From: Chloroflexota bacterium
GTDB lineage: Bacteria; Chloroflexota; Ktedonobacteria; Ktedonobacterales; Ktedonobacteraceae
NCBI GenBank assembly: GCA_902812455.1
Contig: CADDZH010000014.1
Location: 1 to 64,000, forward strand
Length of the DNA stretch: 64,000 nucleotides
Direction: 5' to 3'
This document shows, in pieces, positions 33,369-40,839 of the stretch. Under the pieces are notes generated by a model. That model worked only from the letters and a program-made list of their open reading frames with translations, ran no database searches and was not told the origin of the DNA. The first letter of the stretch is position 1, and every line of letters starts with the position of its first letter. The position numbers and the translations under genes are program-made.

Positions 33369-34976
33369 ATGTCGAATCTATTAGCCCTCTATGCCGCCAG
33401 TCGCGATGCCCTCTTAGCACAGATCACTTCAACTCTCAAAAACGATGAGCGCTCCGTGGCAGCCTGGCTCACGGGCAGCTTCGGGCGCGGTGAGCAGGAC
33501 AATTATAGTGACCTTGACCTCAGGGTGGTCGTGGCAGATCAGTACAGTGAGACACTGTGTACTCGTCCCTGGCCGTATGGCGCTCGTACAACCACTGAGC
33601 GGCTAGCTTTCTTCAGCCAGTTTGGCAAGCCATCTGTGATTTACGATGCTCATGGCAACGCTCCCGAAGGTGGTAGCTTCACGTATGTTCTCTACCTGGA
33701 TACCGCGCTCAACGTTGACTGGATTCTGGTTCCAAAGGCATTAGCTCGGCGCGGGGAGAAGACCTTCCTGCTTTTTGATAAAGCCGGCATCCCAATGGAA
33801 GAGCCATCAGCGCCAGCAAGTAGAGAGCAGCGCGCCCAGGAAGCATCGGTTCAGATCGGCTTCTTCTGGCTGATGACGCCTGTCGCTATCAAATATATGC
33901 TTCGTAACGAGCCGGTCGCCTTTCAGGATTTTCTTGAAACGCTGCATGAAGCAGTGGAAACCATCAAAGGGCTGATCGCCGGTGAGCCTGTAGCATATCG
34001 TGGCAGCTCGTATGCCCCGCTATGCGTGACCCAGGGCGAGCGCATTGCCGCCGTCCGTAGCCTTTGCGAGACCGTGCAGCAACTCATGCCAGAGGTTGTA
34101 CAGATGGGCGGCTATATTCCTCCATCACCTATGCCCGTTGTGAATACCTGGCTGGCGATGGCCGGGCATCCTGAGCTACGAAAAGCATATGCCGCAAACC
34201 GCGAGGCCATGCTGGGGCGAATCGTGGAAACGCTGCAACAGGATGAACGTTTCACTGCTGCCTGGCTGGCCGGTAGTTATGCACGTGGTGAGCAAGATGA
34301 CCTCAGCGATCTCGATCTGAGAATCGTCGTAGCAGAGCCCTATATTGAGCAGTTCTGTGCCGTACCCTGGGAATCAGCCGTAGCAAAGACAACACCGGAG
34401 CGCCTGGCCTTTGTAAGCCAGTTCGGCAATCCTGGCATCGTCTGGGAATCGAAAAGCTGGGTAGCAGAGAACAGTTGCTTCATTCTCACACTCGACGAAC
34501 ATACCGGCCTGCATATCGATTGGGTATTTGTGCCGCAGGCGAATGCGCGGCAAGAGCGGGAATCTGTTGTACTGTTTGATAAGGCTGGCATTCCGGTAGA
34601 GCCTGCACCTGAGCCGGAGAGCCAGGAACAACGAGCGATTGCAGCCTCGGATAAAGTTGGCTTCTTCTGGATGATTGCCGCGAGCTGCATCAAATACTTG
34701 ATACGAAGTGACCTCAGCAGGTTCCACATCCTGCTCGACTGGCTGCACAATAGCCTGTATGAAGTGAAGAGCATCCTGGACGGCATACCGGAAGCATCTC
34801 TCCAGTACCATCGAGGAGCAAAGCTTGTATTAACACGCGAGGAGCAAATTGCCGCACTTCGCGATCTCTGCCACCGCATGCTAGCACTGATGCCCGAAGT
34901 GGTGCAACTCGGCGGCTATATCCCCGAATCGCCCATGATCGTTGTCGAAAAGAGACTGGCAATAGCCCGTGATTAA
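33369..34976 (+). CDS. Tandem-duplicated nucleotidyltransferase (two NTase domains fused)
   Basis: 535 residues made of two homologous halves about 266 residues apart. Half 1 has AAWLTGSFGRGEQDNYSDLD (Gly 36-Ser 37, Asp 48, Asp 50). Half 2 has AAWLAGSYARGEQDDLSDLD (Gly 302-Ser 303, Asp 314, Asp 316). Both keep the NTase G-S and D-x-D metal site, as well as a later Asp in DWILVPKA and DWVFVPQA. Each half ends in a helical domain (GFFWLMTPVAIKYMLR and GFFWMIAASCIKYLIR) with the same QMGGYIPPSPM / QLGGYIPESPM tail. The fold resembles aminoglycoside nucleotidyltransferases, which add AMP to drug hydroxyls. The substrate is unknown. It stands alone, convergent with the next gene. Confidence 0.85.
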   Translation: MSNLLALYAASRDALLAQITSTLKNDERSVAAWLTGSFGRGEQDNYSDLDLRVVVADQYSETLCTRPWPYGARTTTERLAFFSQFGKPSVIYDAHGNAPEGGSFTYVLYLDTALNVDWILVPKALARRGEKTFLLFDKAGIPMEEPSAPASREQRAQEASVQIGFFWLMTPVAIKYMLRNEPVAFQDFLETLHEAVETIKGLIAGEPVAYRGSSYAPLCVTQGERIAAVRSLCETVQQLMPEVVQMGGYIPPSPMPVVNTWLAMAGHPELRKAYAANREAMLGRIVETLQQDERFTAAWLAGSYARGEQDDLSDLDLRIVVAEPYIEQFCAVPWESAVAKTTPERLAFVSQFGNPGIVWESKSWVAENSCFILTLDEHTGLHIDWVFVPQANARQERESVVLFDKAGIPVEPAPEPESQEQRAIAASDKVGFFWMIAASCIKYLIRSDLSRFHILLDWLHNSLYEVKSILDGIPEASLQYHRGAKLVLTREEQIAALRDLCHRMLALMPEVVQLGGYIPESPMIVVEKRLAIARD

Positions 34977-34978
34977 AG

Positions 34979-35776
34979 CTACTCCATCTCGTTTTCTAGT
35001 GAAATGATGTAGGCATCATCGCCCTCAATACCGGCAAAACATGGTGGGGCTTCCTCTGCAAGAAAACCTGCTGTGCCGCCGAAGGCTTTCAATTGGGGCG
35101 TAACCTCATCGAGCCATTGCTGCATCGCTGGCCTTCTCTTCATACCTGGAAAGACCACAGTTCTACCTTGATCGATCACGAAAGGATCGATACCGCTGAG
35201 CGCCCTAAAATGATATCCCATCAAAGCCCAGTCTTCCTCAGCTTGACCGGACTGCCATCGAACAAGGGTTTTCGTGTGATGGTTGTTGCCACACCAGACA
35301 AGGAGCTTTGCATCGCCTGACAGCTCATTAAGAGCACTTATCAGGTTGCGGGCCTGCATCTCTTCGCGCCAGTTGTTTTTCCCGCGCTCGGAAAGATTTG
35401 GAGGCTCTTGGCTAAAGTCAGCTTCATATGGAACGAGCGTCCATCCAAGATCAAGAGCTTCTTGCACGAACGCCCTCATCTCTGGTTGCGCCAGATGGCC
35501 CAACTCTTGCTCTGGATGTTCTGTCTCCGGCTCTGGAAGCTGCCGGGTGCGATTTGCCTCTTCAGCGAACTCAGGATAGAGTGCTTCCATCGCAAGATGG
35601 CGCACTCCTAGCCGGTGTGCCGTAGGAAGTATACTCCGCCCTATTATGCGCGTTCGAACGCAGCGCAGCAAGCCCCTATGCACCTCGTTCATCATCATCA
35701 CTCGCGAGCGACTAAAACCAATCTCGACGAGTTCTTCAACCGGGCGCCAGGGGCGCGCTTCCGACCTGTCCTGCAT
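34979..35776 (-). CDS. Uncharacterised protein, possibly Tiki/ChaN/EreA-like
   Basis: 265 residues after AGGAGGGTAGAT and ATG. NEVHRG near residue 30, RHLAMEAL near 60, LGWTLVPYEAD near 110 and LVWCGNNHHTKT near 160 give a pattern of an early E-x-H-x-G, a mid E and a late H-H that resembles the Tiki/TraB, ChaN and EreA superfamily. Those are metal or haem-binding, esterase or protease-like. No signal peptide or membrane helix is seen. It ends 2 bp from the NTase gene on the opposite strand. The assignment is tentative, and no function can be stated. Confidence 0.5.
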   Translation of the reverse strand: MQDRSEARPWRPVEELVEIGFSRSRVMMMNEVHRGLLRCVRTRIIGRSILPTAHRLGVRHLAMEALYPEFAEEANRTRQLPEPETEHPEQELGHLAQPEMRAFVQEALDLGWTLVPYEADFSQEPPNLSERGKNNWREEMQARNLISALNELSGDAKLLVWCGNNHHTKTLVRWQSGQAEEDWALMGYHFRALSGIDPFVIDQGRTVVFPGMKRRPAMQQWLDEVTPQLKAFGGTAGFLAEEAPPCFAGIEGDDAYIISLENEME

Positions 35777-35826
35777 ATCTACCCTCCTGCATATTTGGTG
35801 TAAATGATGGGCCGTCTCCCAGGTTG

Positions 35827-36972
35827 CTACAACTTGGAAGAGGAAACATGCTCATATTCAAGGACCACGTTCATCTTGAAGAAGTTCCTGAGCCGCTCCA
35901 CTTCGGCTTCAATCCCTTTATGGATCAGGGTAGTGGGTGAGCAGAAGAGGCGAACATTGACGACCGTTTGGGAGCGCCGCTTTGTATACTGCCAGATGCC
36001 TTGAATGGAGCCGTTGACCAGAATGACCGCAAAGGTCCACCCCTGCAGGTTGAAGACCTGGCGCTTGTAGGCTGGCGCGAGCAGGGGTTCGCGACCGCGC
36101 GGCGGTGCCCCGATCGTATAGGCATCGAATAATGGGAGCAGGTGAACCGCCTCTACTGGTTCAACGCTTTGCATGAGCGGAAGGGTTGTACGCAGGGCGA
36201 AGGCTCGCCACCCTTCTACCTCGACTTCTTCCAACTCCTCCGCTATCGATTGGAAGAGTTTTTTGGCGATGGTTTTCCCACATCCCCACCAGAAAGCAAA
36301 ATCGTCTGGGGTCGCCGGGCCATAAGCCCACAGATACCGGCGGGCTATTTCCTGAAGCGCCAGCTTTGGCTCGATTGGCTGCCATGTCTCAATCCATCCT
36401 CTGGGGTTCATGAAGGTCACATTCTGACCCTGGCCTGGCCCGAAACAGAGCTCCCCGCGATAGGCCGATGGCTTCAAGGGAGACCCCCAGCTCTCCGAGA
36501 GGATCAAATCGCGCACGCGAGCAGCACCTGTGTGCTTTGCAACAGCGTCTGCAAGTTGCACACGAGTCAGTGGCCCCTGCTCCAATACATGGGGAATAGC
36601 CAGGAGTAAGGCCTCCTGTTGCGCTCTTGAGAGGCCGAACTCAGCGAAATAATTCGACCAGCGCGCCGTAAGCTGCCAGTCACACGCCGATACATACAGA
36701 GGGAGATCTCTTGTAGCGAGGAAGTGTAGGGTACCGCGCATGGCCCAGGTTCTCACCAGACTGTGCTCGTGCCACAGAGCGGATCTGACATCTTGCGCCG
36801 AGATTCCTTCCACACGGGTACACAGCGCCAGTTCGGAAGCAGACATCACCTGTGCCTGAATCCCAGCGGTGCGCATCACCGCCCCAACGACATCCCCAGA
36901 GGAGAGACGCGGGGAGAGGCCATGTTGCGACAAACGCCAGGCATGCACCTGGTGCCATTGCAATGTTGTCAA
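35827..36972 (-). CDS. AlkZ-type winged-helix DNA glycosylase (HTH_42)
   Basis: 381 residues from a TTG at 36972 with AAAGGA at good spacing. An ATG at 37014 in the same frame has no ribosome site. The catalytic Q-x-Q motif of the AlkZ family is at residues 39-41 (AGIQAQVMSAS), followed by the family features TRVEGISAQDVRSAL, HSLVRTWAMRGTLHFL, AYGPATPDDFAFWWG and HLLPLFDAYTIG. AlkZ proteins (YcaQ, Streptomyces AlkZ) remove alkylated bases and unhook interstrand cross-links such as those of azinomycin B. Neighbours are DinB and other detoxification-like genes. Which lesion is repaired is unknown. Confidence 0.85.
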   Translation of the reverse strand: MTTLQWHQVHAWRLSQHGLSPRLSSGDVVGAVMRTAGIQAQVMSASELALCTRVEGISAQDVRSALWHEHSLVRTWAMRGTLHFLATRDLPLYVSACDWQLTARWSNYFAEFGLSRAQQEALLLAIPHVLEQGPLTRVQLADAVAKHTGAARVRDLILSESWGSPLKPSAYRGELCFGPGQGQNVTFMNPRGWIETWQPIEPKLALQEIARRYLWAYGPATPDDFAFWWGCGKTIAKKLFQSIAEELEEVEVEGWRAFALRTTLPLMQSVEPVEAVHLLPLFDAYTIGAPPRGREPLLAPAYKRQVFNLQGWTFAVILVNGSIQGIWQYTKRRSQTVVNVRLFCSPTTLIHKGIEAEVERLRNFFKMNVVLEYEHVSSSKL

Positions 36973-37036
36973 CTTCGTTCCTTTCAATCCACTCAACGTC
37001 TGGATGAGCAGCATACTCGTGTTCAGCGCTTACCGC

Positions 37037-37597
37037 TTACTCACCGCCCGCACCGGCTTTCGCCCACGGGACCCAATCGAGCGCCTCATCCGGGATGCCG
37101 TGCTGTCCGAGAAAGAGGCTCAGTTGGGCCGCATGTTCCTGCACGTGGCGCATGTTGTACAACTGGAGCTCGAAAAAGCTTATGGACGTTCCTCCGGGCC
37201 AGGGGAAAGTGAACTGTTGATGCGCTTTCTCGTCTGACAACTCAGTAATCGTTGCCTGGCACTTCTTGCGCAGGTGCAGCAGATAAGCATGCAGCTCTTC
37301 CCTGGTATAGGGCCGTTCGAGAAGGGCACCTGCCGGGTCAAGCTCAGCCCGGGTGAAGGGCGGAGGGGGAACGAATTCTTCTTCACGTGAGCCTGTAAGA
37401 TACAAGTCGAGCCAGAAGAGGCAGTGATAGGTGATATACCAGAATGCTGCGAATTCTGGTGGCAGAGAGGGGTCTGAGCGATTGCCCCAGAGGCGCTCTC
37501 TCCACAGCGAGGCGGGGCAGGCCAGCAGAGCGTTTTCAAGCATATCGATGGCCGCGCCGAACTGCTGCCAGAGGGCAGTTTTCCATAAGGAATCCAT
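37037..37597 (-). CDS. DinB-family four-helix metal-binding protein
   Basis: 186 residues after TTGGAGGTATACAC and ATG. The DinB/YfiT metal triad is present: His 58 in WYITYHCLFWLD and the His pair of MRHVQEHAAQL near residue 150. Length and spacing fit the DinB superfamily, whose members include thiol-dependent S-transferases and DNA-damage-induced proteins of unknown activity. It lies between the AlkZ-like gene and a dienelactone hydrolase, all on the minus strand, consistent with a damage or xenobiotic response. The substrate is unknown. Confidence 0.85.
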   Translation of the reverse strand: MDSLWKTALWQQFGAAIDMLENALLACPASLWRERLWGNRSDPSLPPEFAAFWYITYHCLFWLDLYLTGSREEEFVPPPPFTRAELDPAGALLERPYTREELHAYLLHLRKKCQATITELSDEKAHQQFTFPWPGGTSISFFELQLYNMRHVQEHAAQLSLFLGQHGIPDEALDWVPWAKAGAGGE

Positions 37598-37677
37598 GTG
37601 TATACCTCCAAGTGTAATAATGATTGACCGGTTTGTTCGAGCAGATCTCGCAGCGACACATTCTCTAGCGAGAGCGC

Positions 37678-38328
37678 TTAATCAAGCCGCTCGTGCAAAA
37701 ACTGGATGGTGCGCTGCCAGGCCAGGCGAGCAGCCTGGGCATCATACTCCGGGCGATTCTCCTCGAAAAACCAGTGGTGCGTTCCTGGATACAGAAAGAA
37801 TGTGATTTGCCTGCCAGGGGAGCTGATAGCTTCCTCGAATTGACGAACCTGCTCGACCGGTTCAAAATCGTCATGCTCGGCAAAATGACCTAGAATATCG
37901 GCCTGCGCCTGGACCCTTTCGGGTGCCGTGGTTCCATAGAAGGTAACAATAGCAGCCATGTGGTCCTTCAATCCCAGCGCCCAGAAGCCCCCTAACGAGA
38001 ACCCGACTACACCAAGAGCCTTTCCACGCCTGCCCGGCTGGTTAAACAAGTAGTCAATGGACGCGGCAATATCCTGGGAAGTTTGCTCACTCTGTATCAG
38101 TTCTGAGGCAAACTGGTCGGCCTCATCGATTGAGGTGGTGGTCTTTCCGTGATAGAGGTCGGGAGCAAGAGCGATGAAGCCCTCTTGCGCGAGACGGTCG
38201 CAGACCTGTTTGAAGAAATCGTTGAGACCCCACCATGCGTGCAGGACCAGCACACCTGGTCCACTACCAGTCTCGGGAACGGCCAGATAGCTGCTAACCG
38301 TTCTCTCATCAACTTGAAATTCTATCAT
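37678..38328 (-). CDS. Dienelactone hydrolase-family alpha/beta hydrolase
   Basis: 216 residues after TAAGGAGAGCAAT and ATG. GVLVLHAWWGLNDFFKQVCD near residue 30 and the FIALAPDLYHGKTT segment are typical of the DLH family. The nucleophile elbow reads GFSLGG (Ser) rather than the Cys-containing GFCxGG of classical dienelactone hydrolase. The acid and His follow in FAEHDDFEP and YPGTHHWFFEE. Probable carboxylic-ester or lactone hydrolase, cytosolic. Diverges from the ArsR-DUF2087 gene. Confidence 0.9.
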   Translation of the reverse strand: MIEFQVDERTVSSYLAVPETGSGPGVLVLHAWWGLNDFFKQVCDRLAQEGFIALAPDLYHGKTTTSIDEADQFASELIQSEQTSQDIAASIDYLFNQPGRRGKALGVVGFSLGGFWALGLKDHMAAIVTFYGTTAPERVQAQADILGHFAEHDDFEPVEQVRQFEEAISSPGRQITFFLYPGTHHWFFEENRPEYDAQAARLAWQRTIQFLHERLD

Positions 38329-38465
38329 ATTGCTCTCCTTAACAACTCAAGAAACGCTGTGCTTCAAGCAGTATAGCGCAGATGTTCTGTTCTGTATACC
38401 CTAACTTTCTTCCTGTTGCCTGGATATTCGGAAATAAGGCTTGCCCTGTGAGTGCCATCTTGGAT

Positions 38466-38587
38466 TGTCATGCTGAGCGAGTGAGCCGTAGCCCTGAACG
38501 CGCGTGAAGGGGAAGCATCCGCTGCCTCAAGACAGAGATCCTTCGCGGAGTTTCCCCTGAGCGAAGCGAATGGGCTCAGGATGCCAT
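38466..38587. repeat. Palindromic repeat, family A copy 5 (long form)
   Basis: TGTCATGCTGAGCGAGTGAG at the left; GAGATCCTTCGCGGAG and CTGAGCGAAGCGAATGGGCT with CAGGATGCCAT at the right. It carries an extra CGCGTGAAGGGGAAGCATCC segment, also present in copies 2 and 3 in variant form. Confidence 0.75.
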
Positions 38588-38641
38588 GCTTGGCACCCTT
38601 TGCTAAAGCGTAGCAGCACCTCTCGCGGTTGTCTTGATCTC

Positions 38642-38697
38642 TTGACAAATTTAGTCTTCTTCGATATGTTTCTAATTAGGTAGAAATCTACGTAGAT
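38642..38697 (+). promoter_or_regulatory. Sigma-A promoter and palindromic operator for the ArsR-type gene
   Basis: TTGACA at 38642-38647 and TATGTT at 38665-38670 are 17 bp apart. Just after the -10 box, ATCTACGTAGAT at 38686-38697 is a perfect 12-bp palindrome, well placed for autorepression by the regulator encoded 34 bp downstream. Confidence 0.75.
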
Positions 38698-38730
38698 CTT
38701 GGTCTCGGTATGAGGGGGGGTGAAAGAATC

Positions 38731-39306
38731 ATGCCTGAGGAAGACTTTCAAACATTGCTACAATTCTTTAAAGCCCTGGCCGATGAGAACCGGCTCAAAT
38801 TGCTCGGTATCCTGGCCAATGGAGAAAAGAGCGTCGAGGAGCTAGCAGCGCTGCTAGAGTTGAGGGCGCCGACGGTGTCGCATCACCTGGCAAAGTTGCG
38901 AGAGCTTGACCTTGTGGGTATGCGTCCGGAGGGAAATACACACATCTACTGGCTCAATGCCGAGGCTCTGCGGAACACCAGCAAAGGTCTGCTCTCTTCT
39001 GAGAAAATGGCCTCGCTGGTCGATGGCGTGGAGGGTGATGCCTGGGAACGCAAAGTGCTGAAAGATTTCTTTGAAGGTACGCGCCTGAAGGAGATTCCGG
39101 CCAGCCGCAAGAAGCGCTCGGTTATTATCAAGTGGCTGGCGAACCAGTTCGAGCCGGGTGTTCTTTACAAAGAATCCCAGGTGAACGAGATTCTCGAGCG
39201 CTACCATCCCGATACGGCCTTCCTGCGTCGCGAGTTGATCGCCGAGAAACTCATGCAGCGCGAGAACGGCATGTACTGGCGAGCCTCGATACCATTGCTC
39301 AGGTGA
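38731..39306 (+). CDS. ArsR-family HTH regulator fused to DUF2087
   Basis: 191 residues from the ATG at 38731 (GGGGTGAAAGAATC upstream; ATG at 38710 is an alternative). Residues about 5-90 are an ArsR winged helix: FFKALADENRLKLLGILANG, then APTVSHHLAKLRELDLV. No metal-binding cysteines are seen, so it is not a classical metal sensor. The C-terminal part (KVLKDFFEGTRLKEIPASRK, then YKESQVNEILERYHPDTAFL) fits DUF2087, a domain often attached to such regulators. It is preceded by a sigma-A promoter and a palindrome, suggesting autoregulation. Its stop overlaps a short open frame described separately. Confidence 0.88.
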   Translation: MPEEDFQTLLQFFKALADENRLKLLGILANGEKSVEELAALLELRAPTVSHHLAKLRELDLVGMRPEGNTHIYWLNAEALRNTSKGLLSSEKMASLVDGVEGDAWERKVLKDFFEGTRLKEIPASRKKRSVIIKWLANQFEPGVLYKESQVNEILERYHPDTAFLRRELIAEKLMQRENGMYWRASIPLLR

Positions 39307-39440
39307 CAGGCGAATATGGCTACCTGGAAGCGATCGGTGAGACAGCCCATACTATGGCGGCAAAGCTGCGTGCGCTCTGGCCTCTAGAAGCAGGCGAGAT
39401 GCAGTATTACCCGGCGTTTCAAGGAAATACAGAGGCTTGA
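39303..39440 (+). pseudogene. Short coding-like remnant overlapping the ArsR-DUF2087 stop
   Basis: A GTG at 39303 overlaps the TGA of the regulator and opens 45 codons (TGEYGYLEAIGETAHTMAAK, then a tail ending YYPAFQGNTEA). Composition looks coding, and the frame reads sensibly even a little upstream (SLDTIAQV), so it may be the C-terminal remnant of a lost gene or a frameshifted extension. It stops 5 bp before the Mop gene on the other strand. No family is recognised. Confidence 0.35.
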
Positions 39441-39445
39441 TCGGC

Positions 39446-39655
39446 TTATTCCTTCCCGATCATCACCTCGGTGGACTTAATGATCGCAATCACATCGTCC
39501 CCGGTCTTCAGGTTCAGAGCCTCGGCTGAACTCAGCGTGATGGCTGAAACGATCTCCTGCCCGTCCGGCAGTTCGACCACCACTTCGGCCATTACGCTGC
39601 CCTGCTTGACCGATTTGACTTTGCCCCTCAACTGGTTGCGTGCGCTCATCTTCAT
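39446..39655 (-). CDS. Mop/TOBE-domain molybdate-binding protein
   Basis: 69 residues forming a single Mop domain: SARNQLRGKVKSVKQGSVMA, then EVVVELPDGQEIVSAITLSS and the ending DDVIAIIKSTEVMIGKE. These molbindin-like proteins oligomerise and bind molybdate or tungstate in the cytosol. The start ATGA overlaps the stop of the HEAT-repeat gene by 4 bp, so the two are translated together. No modABC genes are nearby. Confidence 0.9.
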   Translation of the reverse strand: MKMSARNQLRGKVKSVKQGSVMAEVVVELPDGQEIVSAITLSSAEALNLKTGDDVIAIIKSTEVMIGKE

Positions 39656-40341
39656 AGGAGTTCACGTCCTTTCGTCACATTTGCTTGTAAATCTGATTCC
39701 AGATCCTTGAACTGTCCCACATATTGTACCACCACCTCTGCCACCTTTCTCCTTTTCTCATCCCCCAGCCACGCTTCCAGCACCGGTCTGACTTGCTCCG
39801 GCTTGCGGCGTGCCAGGTTGCGCATGGCAGAGGCGGCGGCCCGCCAGACAAAGCGCCGATCATCGGCAGCCAGCTTCCCCAGGATGGGCAGTGCAGCCTC
39901 GATATATGTTGCGCCGCTAGCAGCAGAGAAGACCATGGCCACATTCCAGCGCACCTGCTCATCCTCTTGATCCGCCCATTGCTCCAATCGCCTCAACGTC
40001 AAATCTGGATAATAGCGCAGTAGTCCATCGCCAATCGCAAAAGGGCCAAGATTTTTACGCACGTATACGCTGCGATCGCTCATCAGCGGCTCTATGAGAT
40101 CAAGAAACTTCTCGCCCCAGCCAGGTTTGCGCGCTTTGGCCGCCACCTTCATGCCTACCACTACGGCCCGGCGCACATTCTCTGAAGGATGATGTACCCA
40201 TTCCAGGCACCTGGCATATATTTCATCGAAGTCTGTCACAAGCAGTTCACTAAGCAAGACTGCCGCACGCTCGCGCACTTCCCAATCAGCATCATCGGCC
40301 ATTTTTAGAAAAACGGTGATGACATCTTCTCTCTCATCCAT
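39652..40341 (-). CDS. HEAT-repeat protein
   Basis: 229 residues composed of about six HEAT-like helix pairs: DADWEVRERAAVLLSELL, HPSENVRRAVVVGMKVAA, SDRSVYVRKNLGPFAIGD, DQEDEQVRWNVAMVFSAA and DDRRFVWRAAASAMRNLA show the D-x-x-x-x-V-R-x-x-A spacing. This resembles the DNA-alkylation-repair (AlkD-like) HEAT proteins, but the catalytic residues cannot be verified. Translationally coupled to the Mop protein through ATGA. Probably a protein-protein or DNA-binding scaffold. Confidence 0.8.
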   Translation of the reverse strand: MDEREDVITVFLKMADDADWEVRERAAVLLSELLVTDFDEIYARCLEWVHHPSENVRRAVVVGMKVAAKARKPGWGEKFLDLIEPLMSDRSVYVRKNLGPFAIGDGLLRYYPDLTLRRLEQWADQEDEQVRWNVAMVFSAASGATYIEAALPILGKLAADDRRFVWRAAASAMRNLARRKPEQVRPVLEAWLGDEKRRKVAEVVVQYVGQFKDLESDLQANVTKGRELL

Positions 40342-40377
40342 AATGTCATATGCTCAGAGCACATTCACCTGGTTGAA

Positions 40378-40827
40378 TTAGCTGGCAGGTTGGTAATCAC
40401 CCAAGTTGCGCACCCAGGGAAGCCTCCCTTGTAATGTATTTAAGAGGCGCGCATCCGCTGTCCAATACTCGCAGTTTTTGCGCTCCGCAAAAGCAAGGTA
40501 ATGGGCATCATAGGCAGCAGGCAATGAAAACTGCTGGGCGAATCTTACTGCTCTTATACTGTGAGCATACTCATATGAAGCATCTAGCCTGACAGCATTT
40601 AGAAGCACATAGGTAAAAAGCTGCTCTGCTTCATCAGCATAAATGTTACCGCGACGAAGGCGCTGGTAGAGTGCATTTGCCAACTCATAAGCGAGCAGGA
40701 TGGGAGCAAGTATAACCACATCATCAAAGACCCACTGGGTCAATAGTGCGATCGCTTTTTCAGAATCTACCTCTTCAATAATCCACTTGATAACAATGCT
40801 TGCATCTACAACTACAGTCTTGTTCAT
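40378..40827 (-). CDS. PIN-domain VapC-like toxin
   Basis: 149 residues with the PIN acidic residues: Asp 8 in VVVDASIVIKW, Glu in AYELANALYQRL, Asp in AYDAHYLAFAE and Asp in WTADARLLNTL. PIN toxins are Mg-dependent ribonucleases that cut tRNA or rRNA when released from their antitoxin. The gene starts 12 bp after the antitoxin-like gene on the same strand, the usual VapBC order. Confidence 0.88.
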   Translation of the reverse strand: MNKTVVVDASIVIKWIIEEVDSEKAIALLTQWVFDDVVILAPILLAYELANALYQRLRRGNIYADEAEQLFTYVLLNAVRLDASYEYAHSIRAVRFAQQFSLPAAYDAHYLAFAERKNCEYWTADARLLNTLQGRLPWVRNLGDYQPAS

Positions 40828-40839
40828 ATGCAGTCCTGT

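Larger units (their letters stand above)
38329..38730. other. Divergent intergenic region with family A repeat and regulator promoter
   Basis: This 402-bp gap separates the dienelactone hydrolase gene from the ArsR-type regulator. It contains a family A repeat (38466-38587), a strong sigma-A promoter and a 12-bp palindrome (38642-38697). Confidence 0.7.
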
